Origin: Opitutaceae bacterium
GTDB taxonomy: Bacteria > Verrucomicrobiota > Verrucomicrobiia > Opitutales > Opitutaceae
Length of the DNA stretch: 64,000 nucleotides
Direction of reading: 5' to 3'
Assembly: GCA_003151515.1 (NCBI GenBank)
Contig: PLXS01000024.1
Coordinates: 1-64,000 of the forward strand
In this document: positions 40,800-50,312 of the stretch, one piece after another
Numbering within the stretch: position 1 is the stretch's first letter
Layout of the letters: each line of letters opens with the position of its first letter
Translations under genes and position numbers: made by a program
Notes under the pieces: generated by a model
Database searches by the model: none
The model's input: the letters and a program-made list of their open reading frames with translations, nothing else
What the model was told of the DNA's origin: nothing

Positions 40800-40828
40800 T
40801 TGCGTTGGCGGGCGCCGGGGACTATGTT
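40800..40828 (+). promoter_or_regulatory. candidate sigma-70-type promoter
   Basis: TTGCGT (40800-40805), a 17-nt spacer and TATGTT (40823-40828) form a plausible housekeeping promoter ahead of the cytidylate-kinase-like gene and its possible leader frame. This is a prediction from spacing and box similarity only. Confidence 0.35.
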
Positions 40829-40854
40829 ATCTCGGAATCAGAGCAGGTTCCCCA

Positions 40855-41040
40855 ATGAGAGGCTGGCTTCCAGTCACGGCGGCCGGTTTGCTCGCCGGGC
40901 CACTAACCGGGCCCAACGGCGAATGGGGAACCGCGAGCCTGCGCGCCCCTGTCGGGCCGGGGCGCAACCCTCACCCCCGCCCGGGCCCCGGCCCCGGCAT
41001 GAACGCGCAAGCGCAACCCCAACCGCCCCGCACCCCATGA
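40855..41040 (+). CDS. possible leader ORF
   Basis: This 61-codon frame is preceded by AGCAGG eight bases upstream of its ATG, and its TGA overlaps the ATG of the cytidylate-kinase-like gene (ATGA). The product is Pro/Gly-rich with a weakly hydrophobic start and resembles no family. It could be a translated leader that couples to the next gene, or simply chance. Confidence 0.3.
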   Translation: MRGWLPVTAAGLLAGPLTGPNGEWGTASLRAPVGPGRNPHPRPGPGPGMNAQAQPQPPRTP

Positions 41041-41768
41041 GCACGCATGCCCACCTCGAAAGCGGAATGGCAATTCTCAAGGCCCGCCTCACGAGCCCCG
41101 GGGAGGCGCCGTCGTCCTCCCCCGCCATCGTCCGCCCGTTCATCACCCTGTCGCGCGAAGTGTGCGCGGGGGCCACGACCATAGGCGGGCTACTCATCCC
41201 CAGGCTCAACGCGGAATTCGGGGAGGAGGGCCAGGACTGGGTCCTCATGGACAGGGACCTGCTCACCTACGCGCTCGCCCACCACGAGCTGCCCCAGCAG
41301 CTGGCCCGCTTCCTGCCCGAGGACAAGATCTCCGAGATCGACTCGCTCATCGGGGAGATCATGGGGCTGCACCCGTCGATCTGGTCGCTCGAGCAGCAGG
41401 TCGCCCAGGCGATCGTCCAGTTCGCCCACGTCGGGCACTTGGTCTTCGTCGGCAGGGCGGGCCACCTGCTGACCCAGTCGCTCCCCGGGGGGTTCCATGT
41501 CAGGCTCGTGGCGAGCAAGGAGATCCGGGTCAGGCGCATGATGGGCGAGCATGGGATTACGGCCCATGAGGCCGAGGCCGAGATCGACCGCACGGACCTC
41601 GGCCGGCGCCGCTTCATGCGCAGCCACTTCGCGAAGGACATCGACGACCCGCACACCTACGACCTCGTCATCAACACGGACAGGATTTGCCCGGAGACGG
41701 CGGCCAGCATCGTGATCGAGGGGCTGCGAAACCGGGTGAGGACCTCGGCCGGCGCGGCGCACCGCTAG
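41037..41768 (+). CDS. cytidylate kinase-like family protein
   Basis: This 243-aa cytosolic protein resembles the cytidylate-kinase-like family (P-loop kinase relatives). A nucleotide-binding start FITLSREVCAGATTIGGLLIPRLN is followed by the DRDLLTYAL segment, VFVGRAGHLLTQ, VRLVASKEIRVRRMMGEHGI, and DLVINTDRICPETAASIV near the end. The P-loop is degenerate compared with true Cmk (no GKS/T), as is usual for this family. Its substrate is unknown. I start at ATG 41037 because the longer frame crosses unrelated upstream sequence. Confidence 0.8.
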   Translation: MSTHAHLESGMAILKARLTSPGEAPSSSPAIVRPFITLSREVCAGATTIGGLLIPRLNAEFGEEGQDWVLMDRDLLTYALAHHELPQQLARFLPEDKISEIDSLIGEIMGLHPSIWSLEQQVAQAIVQFAHVGHLVFVGRAGHLLTQSLPGGFHVRLVASKEIRVRRMMGEHGITAHEAEAEIDRTDLGRRRFMRSHFAKDIDDPHTYDLVINTDRICPETAASIVIEGLRNRVRTSAGAAHR

Positions 41769-41785
41769 GACACTGAGGCAGGAGC

Positions 41786-42454
41786 ATGGAAGACCAGAGC
41801 CCCGGCCCCATGAGGCGAAGAAACCTGACAATCTCGGCCGTGATCACCGTCGTCCTGATCGGCGGCCTCGCATGGTACGGCGAGCGCACGCACGGCATCC
41901 CGTTCAGGCCCGTCAAGGACCCGATTGCCGTCCTCAAGCCGATGCCGCCCTTCGAGGTCGAGCCCGCCGAAAGGACCCCCGATCCCTCGCAGGAGCAGAA
42001 GCCCGCGGAGAAGAAGCCCATTCCGGATTCGCAGGAGGACCAGGTGGCCCCCAGGCCATCGGACGCCTTCACCCAGCCGGTCGAGCCCCCGCCGGTGGTG
42101 GCCACCGAGCACAACAGCCTCAGGGACGTCGCCATGAACGTGGCGCCGGGCCCGGACGCCTTTGACCCGTCGCAGGTGGACCAGATGCCGGCCGTCAGGT
42201 TTCAGGCGCGCCCGGAGTACCCGCACGGCATGCAGGCGGGTCGGATCTCGGGCGAGGTGCTCGTGGACTTCATCGTCGACAGGAACGGCGGCGTGACGAA
42301 CGCCTTCGCCGTGAGCGCGTCGCGGCAAGAGTTCGAGGCGGCCGCCGTCGGCGCGGTCAGCCGGTGGCGCTTCACCCCGGGCCTCAAGGGAGGCCGGGCC
42401 GTCGCGGTGCACATGAGGGTGCCGATTGTCTTCAGCCTGGGTGACGGCAGGTGA
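41786..42454 (+). CDS. TonB-family protein
   Basis: This 222-aa protein has a single N-terminal membrane helix (about 15-31), a Pro/Glu/Lys-rich periplasmic linker (45-105) and a TonB C-terminal domain (about 125-217: YPHGMQAGRISGEVLVDFIVDRNGGVTNAFAVSASRQEFEAAAVGAVSRWRFTPG). It would link the energised inner membrane to outer-membrane receptors. No exbB or exbD gene is adjacent. It lies 17 nt after the cytidylate-kinase-like gene, so co-transcription is possible. Confidence 0.85.
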   Translation: MEDQSPGPMRRRNLTISAVITVVLIGGLAWYGERTHGIPFRPVKDPIAVLKPMPPFEVEPAERTPDPSQEQKPAEKKPIPDSQEDQVAPRPSDAFTQPVEPPPVVATEHNSLRDVAMNVAPGPDAFDPSQVDQMPAVRFQARPEYPHGMQAGRISGEVLVDFIVDRNGGVTNAFAVSASRQEFEAAAVGAVSRWRFTPGLKGGRAVAVHMRVPIVFSLGDGR

Positions 42455-42532
42455 CCCCGGGGGCCTCCCGGGGAGCGGCGCGCCGCGCGGCTTGCGACCG
42501 GCCCCGATTTCTCCATGAAAGAGGGAGCGTCC

Positions 42533-44185
42533 ATGCACACGCCAATCCCGCCCGGCAATTCCGGATCAGGCATCGAGAGGCGCGCGCGCGCGCCTTGGCG
42601 GGCGGCTGCCGCGCTTGCAGTCGCCCTGGCCGCCCTCGGCCCGGCGATCCCGCGCGGCGCCGCCGCGGCGGGGGACGGCGCGCCCCGCGACGAGATCTTC
42701 TACCAAATTTTCGTTCGCAGCTTCCGGGACAGCAACGGCGACCGAAACGGCGACCTCAAGGGGATCGAGGACGAGCTCGGCTACCTCCAGGGTCTGGGCA
42801 TCACGACCCTCCTGCTGACGCCGCTCTATGATTCGCCATTCTACCACAGCTACTTCGCCAACGACTTCGCGAAGATCGACCCCGCCTACGGCACGGAGGG
42901 GGACTTCCGCCACCTGGTGCGGGCGCTCCACGCGCGCAGGATGAAGATATTCCTGGACGAGGAGGTGCAGTACGTGACGACCGCCCACGAGTGGTACAAG
43001 GACTCGCTCAACAATCCGAAGTCACGGTTCAGCCACTTCATCGTCTACGACGATTCGGCAAACGCGAAGCCGGATCTCGGTATCTGGGGCATTATCGAGC
43101 TCCCGTCATACGACGGCTCGAAGTACGGGATCGCCTCCGTCAACCTGCACGACCCCGGGGTCGTCGAGTACCAGGCCAAGCTGTTTGAGCATTGGATGGA
43201 GCCTGTGGGCCGCGCCGGGGACGACGGTGTCGACGGCTTCAGGATCGACCACATGATGGACGACCTCGACAACAGAAGGAGGATGACCGACCTGTTCTCG
43301 CGCTTCTGGGCGCCGATCTTCGCTAAACTGCGCGCGGACGATCCCAGGGTCCGCATCCTCGCCGAGCAGGCGGACTGGGGCTACGGCGACGACTGGCTCA
43401 GGCGCGGCGGCGTCGACATGGTGTTCGCATTCCCGATCCGCATGGCGATCGTGTCCTTTGACAAGGGGAAGTTGAGCGAGGCCGTGTCCCGGACCTGGGA
43501 GAAGACGCCGCCCGGCAAGCAGCAGGTGGTCTTCATCGAGAACCACGACACCAGCCGGTTCGCCTCCGAGGTCTGCGCGGACCCGCGCAAGGAGAGGGTG
43601 GGCGCCGCCCTGAACCTACTCCTTAAGGGGATTCCCCTGATCTACTACGGCCAGGAGCTGGGCATGGAGGGCTTCAAGGCCAGCGACCGGAACTCGGACG
43701 CCAACGACATTGCGCAGCGGGAGGCGTTCCCCTGGACTGCGACCTTGGGCCCGGGCATCGCCGTGTGGTACAAGGACTCGGGGCCCTGGTGGAACCTGAG
43801 CGCGCTTGCGAGGGGCGCCAGCGTCTCGCTCGACAGGGAGTCCGCCCTGCCCGACTCGCTGCTCAACTACTACAAATGGCTGATTGCGCTTAGAGAGGGA
43901 CACCCGGAGCTGGTCTCGGGCGACCAGGCGCTCGTGCCGAACGACAGCCCGAGCGTCTTCTCGTTCGTGCGGTTTGACGGCGCGCGCCGGATGCTTGTCG
44001 CCGTAAACCTGTCCGCCGACCAGGCGGCGGCCCACGTGAAGGCCGCCGACGTTGCGCCCAACGGCGGGGCGTCGCTGCGCAGCGTCACCTCCGGTGACGT
44101 GACCCCTCGCGGCGCCGACGGCGCCTTCGCCGTCGTCCTTCCGGGCTACGGCGTCTGCATCGACGAAGTTTCGGGGGGGAACTAG
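42533..44185 (+). CDS. exported GH13 family alpha-amylase-like glycoside hydrolase
   Basis: This 550-aa protein is preceded by a good ribosome-binding site (GAGGGAG) before ATG 42533, which decides the start over an ATG six codons upstream. A signal peptide with hydrophobic core near residues 22-40 precedes the GH13 barrel (IFYQIFVRSFRDSNGDRNGDLKGI). Catalytic residues are the nucleophile Asp239 (GFRIDHM), acid/base Glu278 (ILAEQAD) and Asp339 (FIENHDTSRF). It acts on alpha-glucosidic linkages, but the exact specificity cannot be read from these motifs. The Gfo/Idh/MocA gene starts 9 nt later. Confidence 0.92.
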   Translation: MHTPIPPGNSGSGIERRARAPWRAAAALAVALAALGPAIPRGAAAAGDGAPRDEIFYQIFVRSFRDSNGDRNGDLKGIEDELGYLQGLGITTLLLTPLYDSPFYHSYFANDFAKIDPAYGTEGDFRHLVRALHARRMKIFLDEEVQYVTTAHEWYKDSLNNPKSRFSHFIVYDDSANAKPDLGIWGIIELPSYDGSKYGIASVNLHDPGVVEYQAKLFEHWMEPVGRAGDDGVDGFRIDHMMDDLDNRRRMTDLFSRFWAPIFAKLRADDPRVRILAEQADWGYGDDWLRRGGVDMVFAFPIRMAIVSFDKGKLSEAVSRTWEKTPPGKQQVVFIENHDTSRFASEVCADPRKERVGAALNLLLKGIPLIYYGQELGMEGFKASDRNSDANDIAQREAFPWTATLGPGIAVWYKDSGPWWNLSALARGASVSLDRESALPDSLLNYYKWLIALREGHPELVSGDQALVPNDSPSVFSFVRFDGARRMLVAVNLSADQAAAHVKAADVAPNGGASLRSVTSGDVTPRGADGAFAVVLPGYGVCIDEVSGGN

Positions 44186-44194
44186 GGTCCGCCC

Positions 44195-45265
44195 ATGACA
44201 AAGGGGAGCCGCGGCAGGGCGCCTGTTCGGATCGCCATCATCGGGACGGGGGGCATGGCGCACACGCACGCCGCGGAGTATGCGCGCATCCGCGGCTGCC
44301 GGCTGGTGGCCGTCTGCGACGTGGACCGCGCCCGCGCCGAGGCGTTCGCGCGCAAGTTCGGGGTGAGCGAGGTGTACGCCAGCGCAGCCGACCTGCTCGC
44401 GCGCTCCGGCGCGCAGGCCGTCTCCGTCGTGACGCCGGACGCCGACCATGCGGCAACGGCGATCCGGTGCCTTCGTGCCGGCAGGCACGTCCTCTGCGAG
44501 AAGCCCCTCGCCCTGAGCCACGCCGAGGCGCTGCGCATGGTCGGCGCGGCGCGCCGGGCGCGAAGGGTCAACATGGTCAACCTCTCCTACAGGAATTGGG
44601 CGGCCCTGGAGGGCCTTGCGGGCGCCGTGCGCCGCGGGGCGATCGGGAGGGTCCTCCACGTCGAGGCGAGCTACCTTCAGGCCTGGCTCCTGTGCCGGAT
44701 CTGGGGCGACTGGCGAAAGACGCCGGCGCTCCTGTGGCGCCTGTCGAAGCGGCACGGCAGCCGCGGTGTCCTGGGCGACCTGGGCGTGCACCTCGTGGAC
44801 TTCGCGACGTACCCGGCCGGCCCGATCGCGCGGGTGCACTGCCAGCTGAAGACCTACCCCAAGGCCAGGGGAAACCGCGTCGGCCGGTACGTCCTGGACG
44901 CGAACGACTCGGCGACGATCAGCGCCGAGTTCGCCAACGGCGCGATCGGCGTCCTGCACACCACCCGCTGGTGCGCCGGCCGCCCGAACAGGCTCTTCCT
45001 GCGGATATCGGGATCCAAGGGCAGCGTGGAGCTGGATTCGGACCGCTCGACAAGCTCCTACTGGATCTGCGCGGGGCGCGACATCGACCCCAGCGCGTGG
45101 CGCGAGAGGAAGGCGCGGGCAGTCCCCAGCATCTACAGGCGCTTTGTCACCGCGATCAGGACGGGGCGCGCCGCGCAGCCCGACTTCGCGCGCGGAGCCG
45201 AGGTGCAGAAGGTGCTGGACGCCTGCGTGCTCTCGGACCGGCGCGGGCGCCCGGTGCGGGTCTAA
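44195..45265 (+). CDS. Gfo/Idh/MocA family oxidoreductase
   Basis: This 356-aa protein has an N-terminal Rossmann fold with the NAD(P)-binding motif (IAIIGTGGMAHTHAAEYARIRGCRLVAVCDVD), the conserved EKPLALSHAEA segment (the family's EKP motif), and a C-terminal alpha/beta domain with GDLGVHLVDFATYP carrying the catalytic-region Asp/His. It oxidises or isomerises sugar or cyclitol substrates in the cytosol. It sits between the GH13 enzyme and an MFS transporter, consistent with a carbohydrate pathway. The substrate is unknown. Confidence 0.9.
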   Translation: MTKGSRGRAPVRIAIIGTGGMAHTHAAEYARIRGCRLVAVCDVDRARAEAFARKFGVSEVYASAADLLARSGAQAVSVVTPDADHAATAIRCLRAGRHVLCEKPLALSHAEALRMVGAARRARRVNMVNLSYRNWAALEGLAGAVRRGAIGRVLHVEASYLQAWLLCRIWGDWRKTPALLWRLSKRHGSRGVLGDLGVHLVDFATYPAGPIARVHCQLKTYPKARGNRVGRYVLDANDSATISAEFANGAIGVLHTTRWCAGRPNRLFLRISGSKGSVELDSDRSTSSYWICAGRDIDPSAWRERKARAVPSIYRRFVTAIRTGRAAQPDFARGAEVQKVLDACVLSDRRGRPVRV

Positions 45266-45386
45266 GGCGCCCCGGGCACGTTGGGTGTTGCCGTGGGCGC
45301 GGCGATTCCCTTGGGATAGCTGATTCACAACCCGCGGGCCGAGGGCCCGAAGGGGCGTTCCCCAGAAAAACCCCGCCGCATCCGCC

Positions 45387-46832
45387 ATGTCCGAACCCGC
45401 CCGTAGCCGATCCGCATCGGAGATGATCATTGGCTACTTCAAGGACTTCGGGGTCCTGCGGGAGACGCGCAAGGAGTACTGGGGCATCCAGCTCATCAAC
45501 TTCCTCGACTGCACCGCGTACTTCGCGCTGCTCACGATCGCGTCGGTCTTCCTCTCCGACGACCTCGGGCTGAGCGACCGCGCGGCCGGCTACTCGATCA
45601 CGGCGTTCACGTCGGCCGTCTCCATCCTCCTGTTCTTCTCCGGGATGGCCACGGACTGGCTCGGGATCCGCAGGTCGCTGGACTTCTCGCTGGGCGGCCA
45701 GCTCGTCCTTCGCCTGGCGATGGTGTGGGTCGGCCTCACGCCCTCGCTGCCCCACCGCGGCCTGCTTGCGAGCGTCATCTTCTTCCTCATGGCGCCTTTC
45801 ATCGCGGGCCTGCAGACCGTGTTCCAGTCGGCCACCAACCGCTACACGACGCGCAAGTCCCGCGGCGCCGGGTTCAACCTCTGGTACCTCTTCATGAACA
45901 TCGGCGCGGCGGCCGCGGGCTTCTCGATAGACATCGTTCGAAAGCTCATGCGCGTGGGCGACGTCCAAATCTTCACGCTGTGCGTCGCGATGTCGGTCCT
46001 GTGCATCATTGCGGCGAAGCTGCTCATCAAGAGCGAGGAGCAGCTCGTCGACCCCGGCGAGCCGCCCGAGGAGCGGGCGAAGGACGCCAAGGTCGTCCGC
46101 AAGAACCCCTTGAGGGAATGGCGCGACATGGCCAGGCAGCCCCAGCTTTGGCGCCTGCTCGTGCTGGTCAGCTTGATCGTCGGCGTGCGGGCGGTGTACG
46201 TGTACGTCTATCTGCTGATGCCCAAGTACTGGATCCGCACGATAGGGCCGGACGCGGCCTTCGGGACGCTCAACGCGATAAACCCAATCGGGATCGTGAT
46301 CGGCATCACCCTCTTCATCCCGTTCGCCAACCGGTTCCCCGTCTTCAAGATGCTGGTGTACGGCGCGATGATATCGTCGGTCTCCCTGCTGCCCTTGGCG
46401 CTGCCGTGGACCGTCTACGGCCTGAGCATCGGCAATGCCCACTACCTGATGGCGCTCCTGTGCATGGTGGTCCTGACCGTCGGCGAGGTCGCATGGTCAC
46501 CCAAGCTCTACGAGTACGCGGCCGTCATCGCGCCCAAGGGCCAGGAGGGCGCCTACCTCGGGCTGGCTCTCTTCCCCTGGTTCCTCGCGAAGACCCTCGT
46601 CAGCGCCATCTCGGGGCATCTGCTCGAGCGCTGGTGCCCCGAGACGGTCGTCATCAATGGGAGCCCCGTCCCGCTGCAGCAGGCGATGATCGCCCACCAG
46701 CTTGACTACTGGCACCGGCCCGAGGCCATGTGGCTCATCCTCGGCGGCTATGCGCTCGCAAGCTGCCTGATCGCCGCCAGCCTTGGCAAATGGCTGACGC
46801 AGGGGGCGGTCGAGAACCGCCCGGCGGCGTAG
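45387..46832 (+). CDS. POT-like MFS transporter
   Basis: This 481-aa membrane protein has about 12 helices. The first half contains EYWGIQLINFLDCTAYFALLTIASVFLSDDLGLSD and the loop GMATDWLGIRRSLDFSLGG between helices 2 and 3, an MFS-type motif. The region SATNRYTTRKSRGAGFNLWYLFMNIGAAAAGFSID resembles the peptide-transporter (POT) branch, but the PTR2 signature is weaker than in the gene at 37162-38514. Its substrate is not evident; the gene follows a sugar-metabolism pair. Confidence 0.85.
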   Translation: MSEPARSRSASEMIIGYFKDFGVLRETRKEYWGIQLINFLDCTAYFALLTIASVFLSDDLGLSDRAAGYSITAFTSAVSILLFFSGMATDWLGIRRSLDFSLGGQLVLRLAMVWVGLTPSLPHRGLLASVIFFLMAPFIAGLQTVFQSATNRYTTRKSRGAGFNLWYLFMNIGAAAAGFSIDIVRKLMRVGDVQIFTLCVAMSVLCIIAAKLLIKSEEQLVDPGEPPEERAKDAKVVRKNPLREWRDMARQPQLWRLLVLVSLIVGVRAVYVYVYLLMPKYWIRTIGPDAAFGTLNAINPIGIVIGITLFIPFANRFPVFKMLVYGAMISSVSLLPLALPWTVYGLSIGNAHYLMALLCMVVLTVGEVAWSPKLYEYAAVIAPKGQEGAYLGLALFPWFLAKTLVSAISGHLLERWCPETVVINGSPVPLQQAMIAHQLDYWHRPEAMWLILGGYALASCLIAASLGKWLTQGAVENRPAA

Positions 46833-46866
46833 GGCCGATTCGCGGTCAATCCGCGCGCGGGGGCCC

Positions 46867-47958
46867 TCAGGCGGCGCCCGGACCCTTCAGGTCGCCAACG
46901 ATCAGCCACCCGTCGCCGGCGGCCTCGATGCGCGGGTTGCGCAGCCGGGGCGCCCGGGACGGAAAGGCCGCGCCCGCGCCCCCGACCGCGGAGAGCGCCC
47001 GCTGCGACCCTATGAGCGTCGGCGAGACGAACCAGTAGGCGCGGTCTGCAAGGCCGGCGTCGATGAAGCTTCCCAGGACCTCGCTGCCTCCCTCGACCAG
47101 GACGCTAATGATGCCGAACCCGGCGAGCCTCGCCAGGAGGCGCCGTAGGGGGACGCGTCTGCCCGGGAAGCGCCACACCCGCGCGCCAAGGGCCTCGAGC
47201 CTGGCCTGCCTGCCGCGGCTCGCCCCGGCCGCGCACGCGACGATGCACCTGCCGCTTCGCACGACGCGGCTCGCCGGAGGGGTGCGCAGCCGCGAGTCGA
47301 GCACGATCCTCCACGTCTGTCCCGCGCCGCGGGCCCTCGGCCCGAGGTGCGGGTCGTCCGCAAGGACGGTCGCTATGCCGACCAGCACCGCCTGGTGTTC
47401 GGCGCGGATGCGCCGGGCGCGCCGCCTGGCCGCGGCCCCCGTGATCCACCTCGAGCGCCCGGTGCGCGTCGCCGTCTTCCCGTCGAGGCTTGCCGCGGCC
47501 TTTACGCTCACAAAGGGGAGGCCGCTCGAGCGGAACTTGAGGTACACCTCGTTAAGGGCGCGCGCCTCGCGGGCGCAGATTCCCGACACGACCTGCATCC
47601 CGTGGCGCCGCAGGATCCGGTCCCCCTTCCCGCAGACCAGCGGATTGGGGTCGCGCATCGCGTAGACCACGCGGCGCACCCCCGCCCGGATCAGGGCGTC
47701 GGTGCAGGGCGCCGTGCGCCCGAAGTGGCAGCACGGCTCAAGGGTGACGTAGACCGTCGCTCCGCGAGCGCGCCGCCCCGCCGCGCGCAGCGCAGCGGCC
47801 TCCGCATGCGCCGTCCCCGGCCCGCAGTGCCAGCCGCGGCCGACGATCCTTGCGCCGGCAACGATGACGCACCCGACCCACGGGTTGGGGTAGGGCGGGA
47901 CGGCGGGGCGCCGGGCCAGCCCGAGGGCCACGCGCATGTATGCCTCGTGGTCCTTCAC
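46867..47958 (-). CDS. ribD: bifunctional riboflavin deaminase-reductase RibD
   Basis: This 363-aa cytosolic enzyme carries out the second and third steps from the GTP branch of riboflavin synthesis. The N-terminal deaminase domain (1-145) has the zinc site HAEAAAL and PCCHFGRTAPC. The C-terminal reductase domain (about 150-355) has VSVKAAASLDGKTATRTGRSRWITG and VLVEGGSEVLGSFIDAGLAD. Both halves are complete. It is the last gene of the rib operon; its start immediately follows the ribBA stop. Confidence 0.93.
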   Translation of the reverse strand: MKDHEAYMRVALGLARRPAVPPYPNPWVGCVIVAGARIVGRGWHCGPGTAHAEAAALRAAGRRARGATVYVTLEPCCHFGRTAPCTDALIRAGVRRVVYAMRDPNPLVCGKGDRILRRHGMQVVSGICAREARALNEVYLKFRSSGLPFVSVKAAASLDGKTATRTGRSRWITGAAARRRARRIRAEHQAVLVGIATVLADDPHLGPRARGAGQTWRIVLDSRLRTPPASRVVRSGRCIVACAAGASRGRQARLEALGARVWRFPGRRVPLRRLLARLAGFGIISVLVEGGSEVLGSFIDAGLADRAYWFVSPTLIGSQRALSAVGGAGAAFPSRAPRLRNPRIEAAGDGWLIVGDLKGPGAA

Positions 47959-49170
47959 CTATTGAACCTTGCTCAGAAGGTGCCCCAGCTTGTCCTTCTT
48001 CACGCGCAGGTAGGTGCGGTTCGTCCTTCGCGGCGTCGTCTCGAGCGGGACGCGCTTGAGGATCTTCAGCCCGTAGCGCGCGATGCCCGAGATCTTCCTG
48101 GGGTTGTTCGTGAGCAGGTGCACCTTGCGAACGCCGAGGTCGGCCAGGATCCGCGCGCCGACCGAGTAGTCGCGCATGTCAACCGGCAGCCCGAGCCTCT
48201 CGTTGGCCTCCACCGTGTCGAACCCCCGGTCCTGCAACGCGTAGGCGAGGATCTTGTTCGCCAGGCCGATGCCGCGGCCCTCCTGGCTCAGGTAGACGAC
48301 CACGCCCTCGCCTCGCTCCTGGATCTTGCGCATCGCGCTCTCGAGCTGGTCGTGGCAGTCGCAGCGAACCGAGTGGAGCGCGTCGCCCGTCAGGCACTGC
48401 GAGTGTACCCTCACGAGCGTGGGGCGGCTGGGGGAGACCGACCCCATGACCAGTGCGATGTGCTGGAGGTTCTGCGACGGGCAGTCGTAGACGTGGGCCG
48501 TGAAGAGCCCGAAAGCGGTCGGAAGGCGCGCCGAGGCGATGCGCTTGACCAGCTGCTCGCTCGCCCGCCGGTGCTCGATCAGCTGGCGGATCGTGACGAC
48601 CCTGAGCCGGTGCCTGCGAGCGAGGCGCTCCAGGGCCGGGCCGCGCGCGGCCTGACCGTCCCTGTCCAGGATCTCGCAGATCGCGGCGATGGGCCGCAGT
48701 CCCGCGAGGCGGGCGAGGTCGACGGCGGCCTCGGTGTGGCCGGGGCGCACGAGAACGCCGCCGGTGCGGGCGCGCACCGGGAAGACGTGGCCCGGGCGCA
48801 CGAGGTCGTGGGCGCGGGTTGCCGGGGACGCGAGCAGCCGGATGGTCTCGGCGCGGTCGGCCGCGGAAATCCCCGTCGTTATGCCCCTGCGGGCGTCAAC
48901 GGACACCGTGAAGTCGCAGCCGTAGGGCGTGGCGTTGTCCTCCATGGCGACCATGGGGGGCAGGCCGAGGTACGCGGCCGACTCGCGGGGCATCGCGACG
49001 CAGATCAGCCCTCCGCCCTCCCTGATCATGAGGTTCACCGCGGACGCGGTTGCCTTCTGGGCCGCGACGACGAGGTCCCCCTCGTTCTCGCGGTCCATGC
49101 TGTCCCGGACGATGACCATGCGCCCCCGGCGGATGTCCGCCAGGGCCTGCTCGATGGTTGATGCCTTCAT
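47959..49170 (-). CDS. ribBA: bifunctional DHBP synthase / GTP cyclohydrolase II RibBA
   Basis: This 403-aa enzyme provides both precursors of riboflavin. Residues 1-200 are 3,4-dihydroxy-2-butanone 4-phosphate synthase ([61 protein letters not shown]). Residues about 205-400 are GTP cyclohydrolase II with the zinc cysteines in [20 protein letters not shown] and the segment [13 protein letters not shown]. Active-site residues of both domains are present. It is directly abutted by ribH upstream and ribD downstream. Confidence 0.94.
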   Translation of the reverse strand: MKASTIEQALADIRRGRMVIVRDSMDRENEGDLVVAAQKATASAVNLMIREGGGLICVAMPRESAAYLGLPPMVAMEDNATPYGCDFTVSVDARRGITTGISAADRAETIRLLASPATRAHDLVRPGHVFPVRARTGGVLVRPGHTEAAVDLARLAGLRPIAAICEILDRDGQAARGPALERLARRHRLRVVTIRQLIEHRRASEQLVKRIASARLPTAFGLFTAHVYDCPSQNLQHIALVMGSVSPSRPTLVRVHSQCLTGDALHSVRCDCHDQLESAMRKIQERGEGVVVYLSQEGRGIGLANKILAYALQDRGFDTVEANERLGLPVDMRDYSVGARILADLGVRKVHLLTNNPRKISGIARYGLKILKRVPLETTPRRTNRTYLRVKKDKLGHLLSKVQ

Positions 49171-49647
49171 CTAAAGGGAGTCCAGGCGCTCCAGCATCGC
49201 CAGCGCCGCGGAGGCGGCCTCCAGGCCCTTGTTCATGCGGTTGTCCCCCGCCCTGCGCAGCGCATCGCGCCTGCTGTTGACCGCGAGGACCTCGAAGATG
49301 ACGGGGAGGTTGTGCCTGAGCGACACGTCCATGATCCCGCGGGCGCATTCGTTCGCCACGAGCTCGAAGTGGTAGGTGTCGCCGCGAATGACGGCGCCGA
49401 GCACGATGACGGCGTCGTAGCGCTTGCGCAGCGCGAGGCGCTGCGCCATGAGGGGCAGCTCGAAGCAGCCCGGCACGGAGAAGCGCTCCACGCGGCCTTC
49501 GGCGATCCCGGCCGATCGCAGCGCGCCGAGGCAGGCCCGCTCGAGGCTCCGGGTGATCTGCGCGTTGAACTCGGCGCGGACGACCGCGATGCGCACCCGC
49601 CTCGCCAGCCTGCGGGGCAGGCGGCCCATGGTGGCCCCGGTCCTCAT
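49171..49647 (-). CDS. ribH: 6,7-dimethyl-8-ribityllumazine synthase RibH
   Basis: This 158-aa protein is lumazine synthase: [22 protein letters not shown] at the start, [16 protein letters not shown], then the catalytic region [29 protein letters not shown], with the conserved His, and a C-terminal [14 protein letters not shown]. It condenses the RibA/RibD product with the butanone phosphate. The subunits usually form 60-mer or pentameric shells. Its ATG overlaps the ribE stop (ATGA) and its stop abuts the ribBA start. Confidence 0.94.
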   Translation of the reverse strand: [158 protein letters not shown]

Positions 49648-50228
49648 CGCGCGAGGAGCCTTTCCACGTACTTCGCCATCAGGTCGACCTCGATGTTGAC
49701 CCGATCCCCCGGCGCCTTCCTGCCGAGGGTCGTGTGCCCCAGGGTGTAGGCGAGCAGCGACACCGTGAAGGCCCGGGCGGTCGCGGAGACCACCGTGAGG
49801 CTGACGCCGTCGACGGCGATCGAGCCCTTCTCCACGATGTAGCGCATGTACCGCGCGGGGATGCCGAACCTGTAGATCCGCGCGTCCCCGTCCTTGCGGA
49901 CGCCCAGGATCGCGGCGGTCGTGTCGACGTGGCCCTGGACGAGGTGGCCCCCCACGAGGCCGTTCAGGCGCAGGCTGCGCTCCAGGTTGACGGGGCTGCC
50001 GCGGCTCAGGGACCTCAGGGTCGTGCGCCTGAGCGTCTCGTGCATGTAGACGACGCGGAACGTCCGGGCGCCGCGCCTCTGCACGGTCGAGCAGACCCCC
50101 TCGACCGAGACGCTCTCGCCCTGCGCGAACCCCCAGCCCGCGGGGGTGCGTATTGATACGGCGCGCTCCCCCGGGGTGTCGTGCACACCGGCGACCACGC
50201 CAATCTTCTCGACGATTCCGCTGAACAT
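49644..50228 (-). CDS. ribE: riboflavin synthase alpha chain RibE
   Basis: This 194-aa protein starts at ATG 50228 with the conserved MFSGIVEKIG; a GTG three codons upstream is less likely. It contains two lumazine-binding repeats of about 95 residues (VSVEGVCSTVQRR / GHLVQGHVDTTAAI and IAVDGVSLTVVSA / VNIEVDLMAKYVERLL). It dismutates two lumazine molecules to riboflavin. It is the first gene of the ribE-ribH-ribBA-ribD operon. The 93-base upstream gap shows no FMN riboswitch. Confidence 0.94.
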   Translation of the reverse strand: MFSGIVEKIGVVAGVHDTPGERAVSIRTPAGWGFAQGESVSVEGVCSTVQRRGARTFRVVYMHETLRRTTLRSLSRGSPVNLERSLRLNGLVGGHLVQGHVDTTAAILGVRKDGDARIYRFGIPARYMRYIVEKGSIAVDGVSLTVVSATARAFTVSLLAYTLGHTTLGRKAPGDRVNIEVDLMAKYVERLLAR

Positions 50229-50295
50229 GGAGATCACATGTGTATCAGTTTAACCCGCCATTTCAACACCGGCAGGGTAAAGGGAGTGTTACGCC

Positions 50296-50312
50296 GGCGC
50301 CTGTGTGGCGCC
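50296..50312. repeat. GGCGCC hairpin between rib operon and hydrolase gene
   Basis: GGCGCC (50296-50301), a 5-nt loop and GGCGCC (50307-50312) form a short GC hairpin just downstream of the carbon-nitrogen hydrolase stop. No T run follows on the minus strand. A second imperfect stem (ACCCGCC / GGCAGGGT) lies near 50251-50276. They may limit read-through into the rib operon. Confidence 0.3.
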
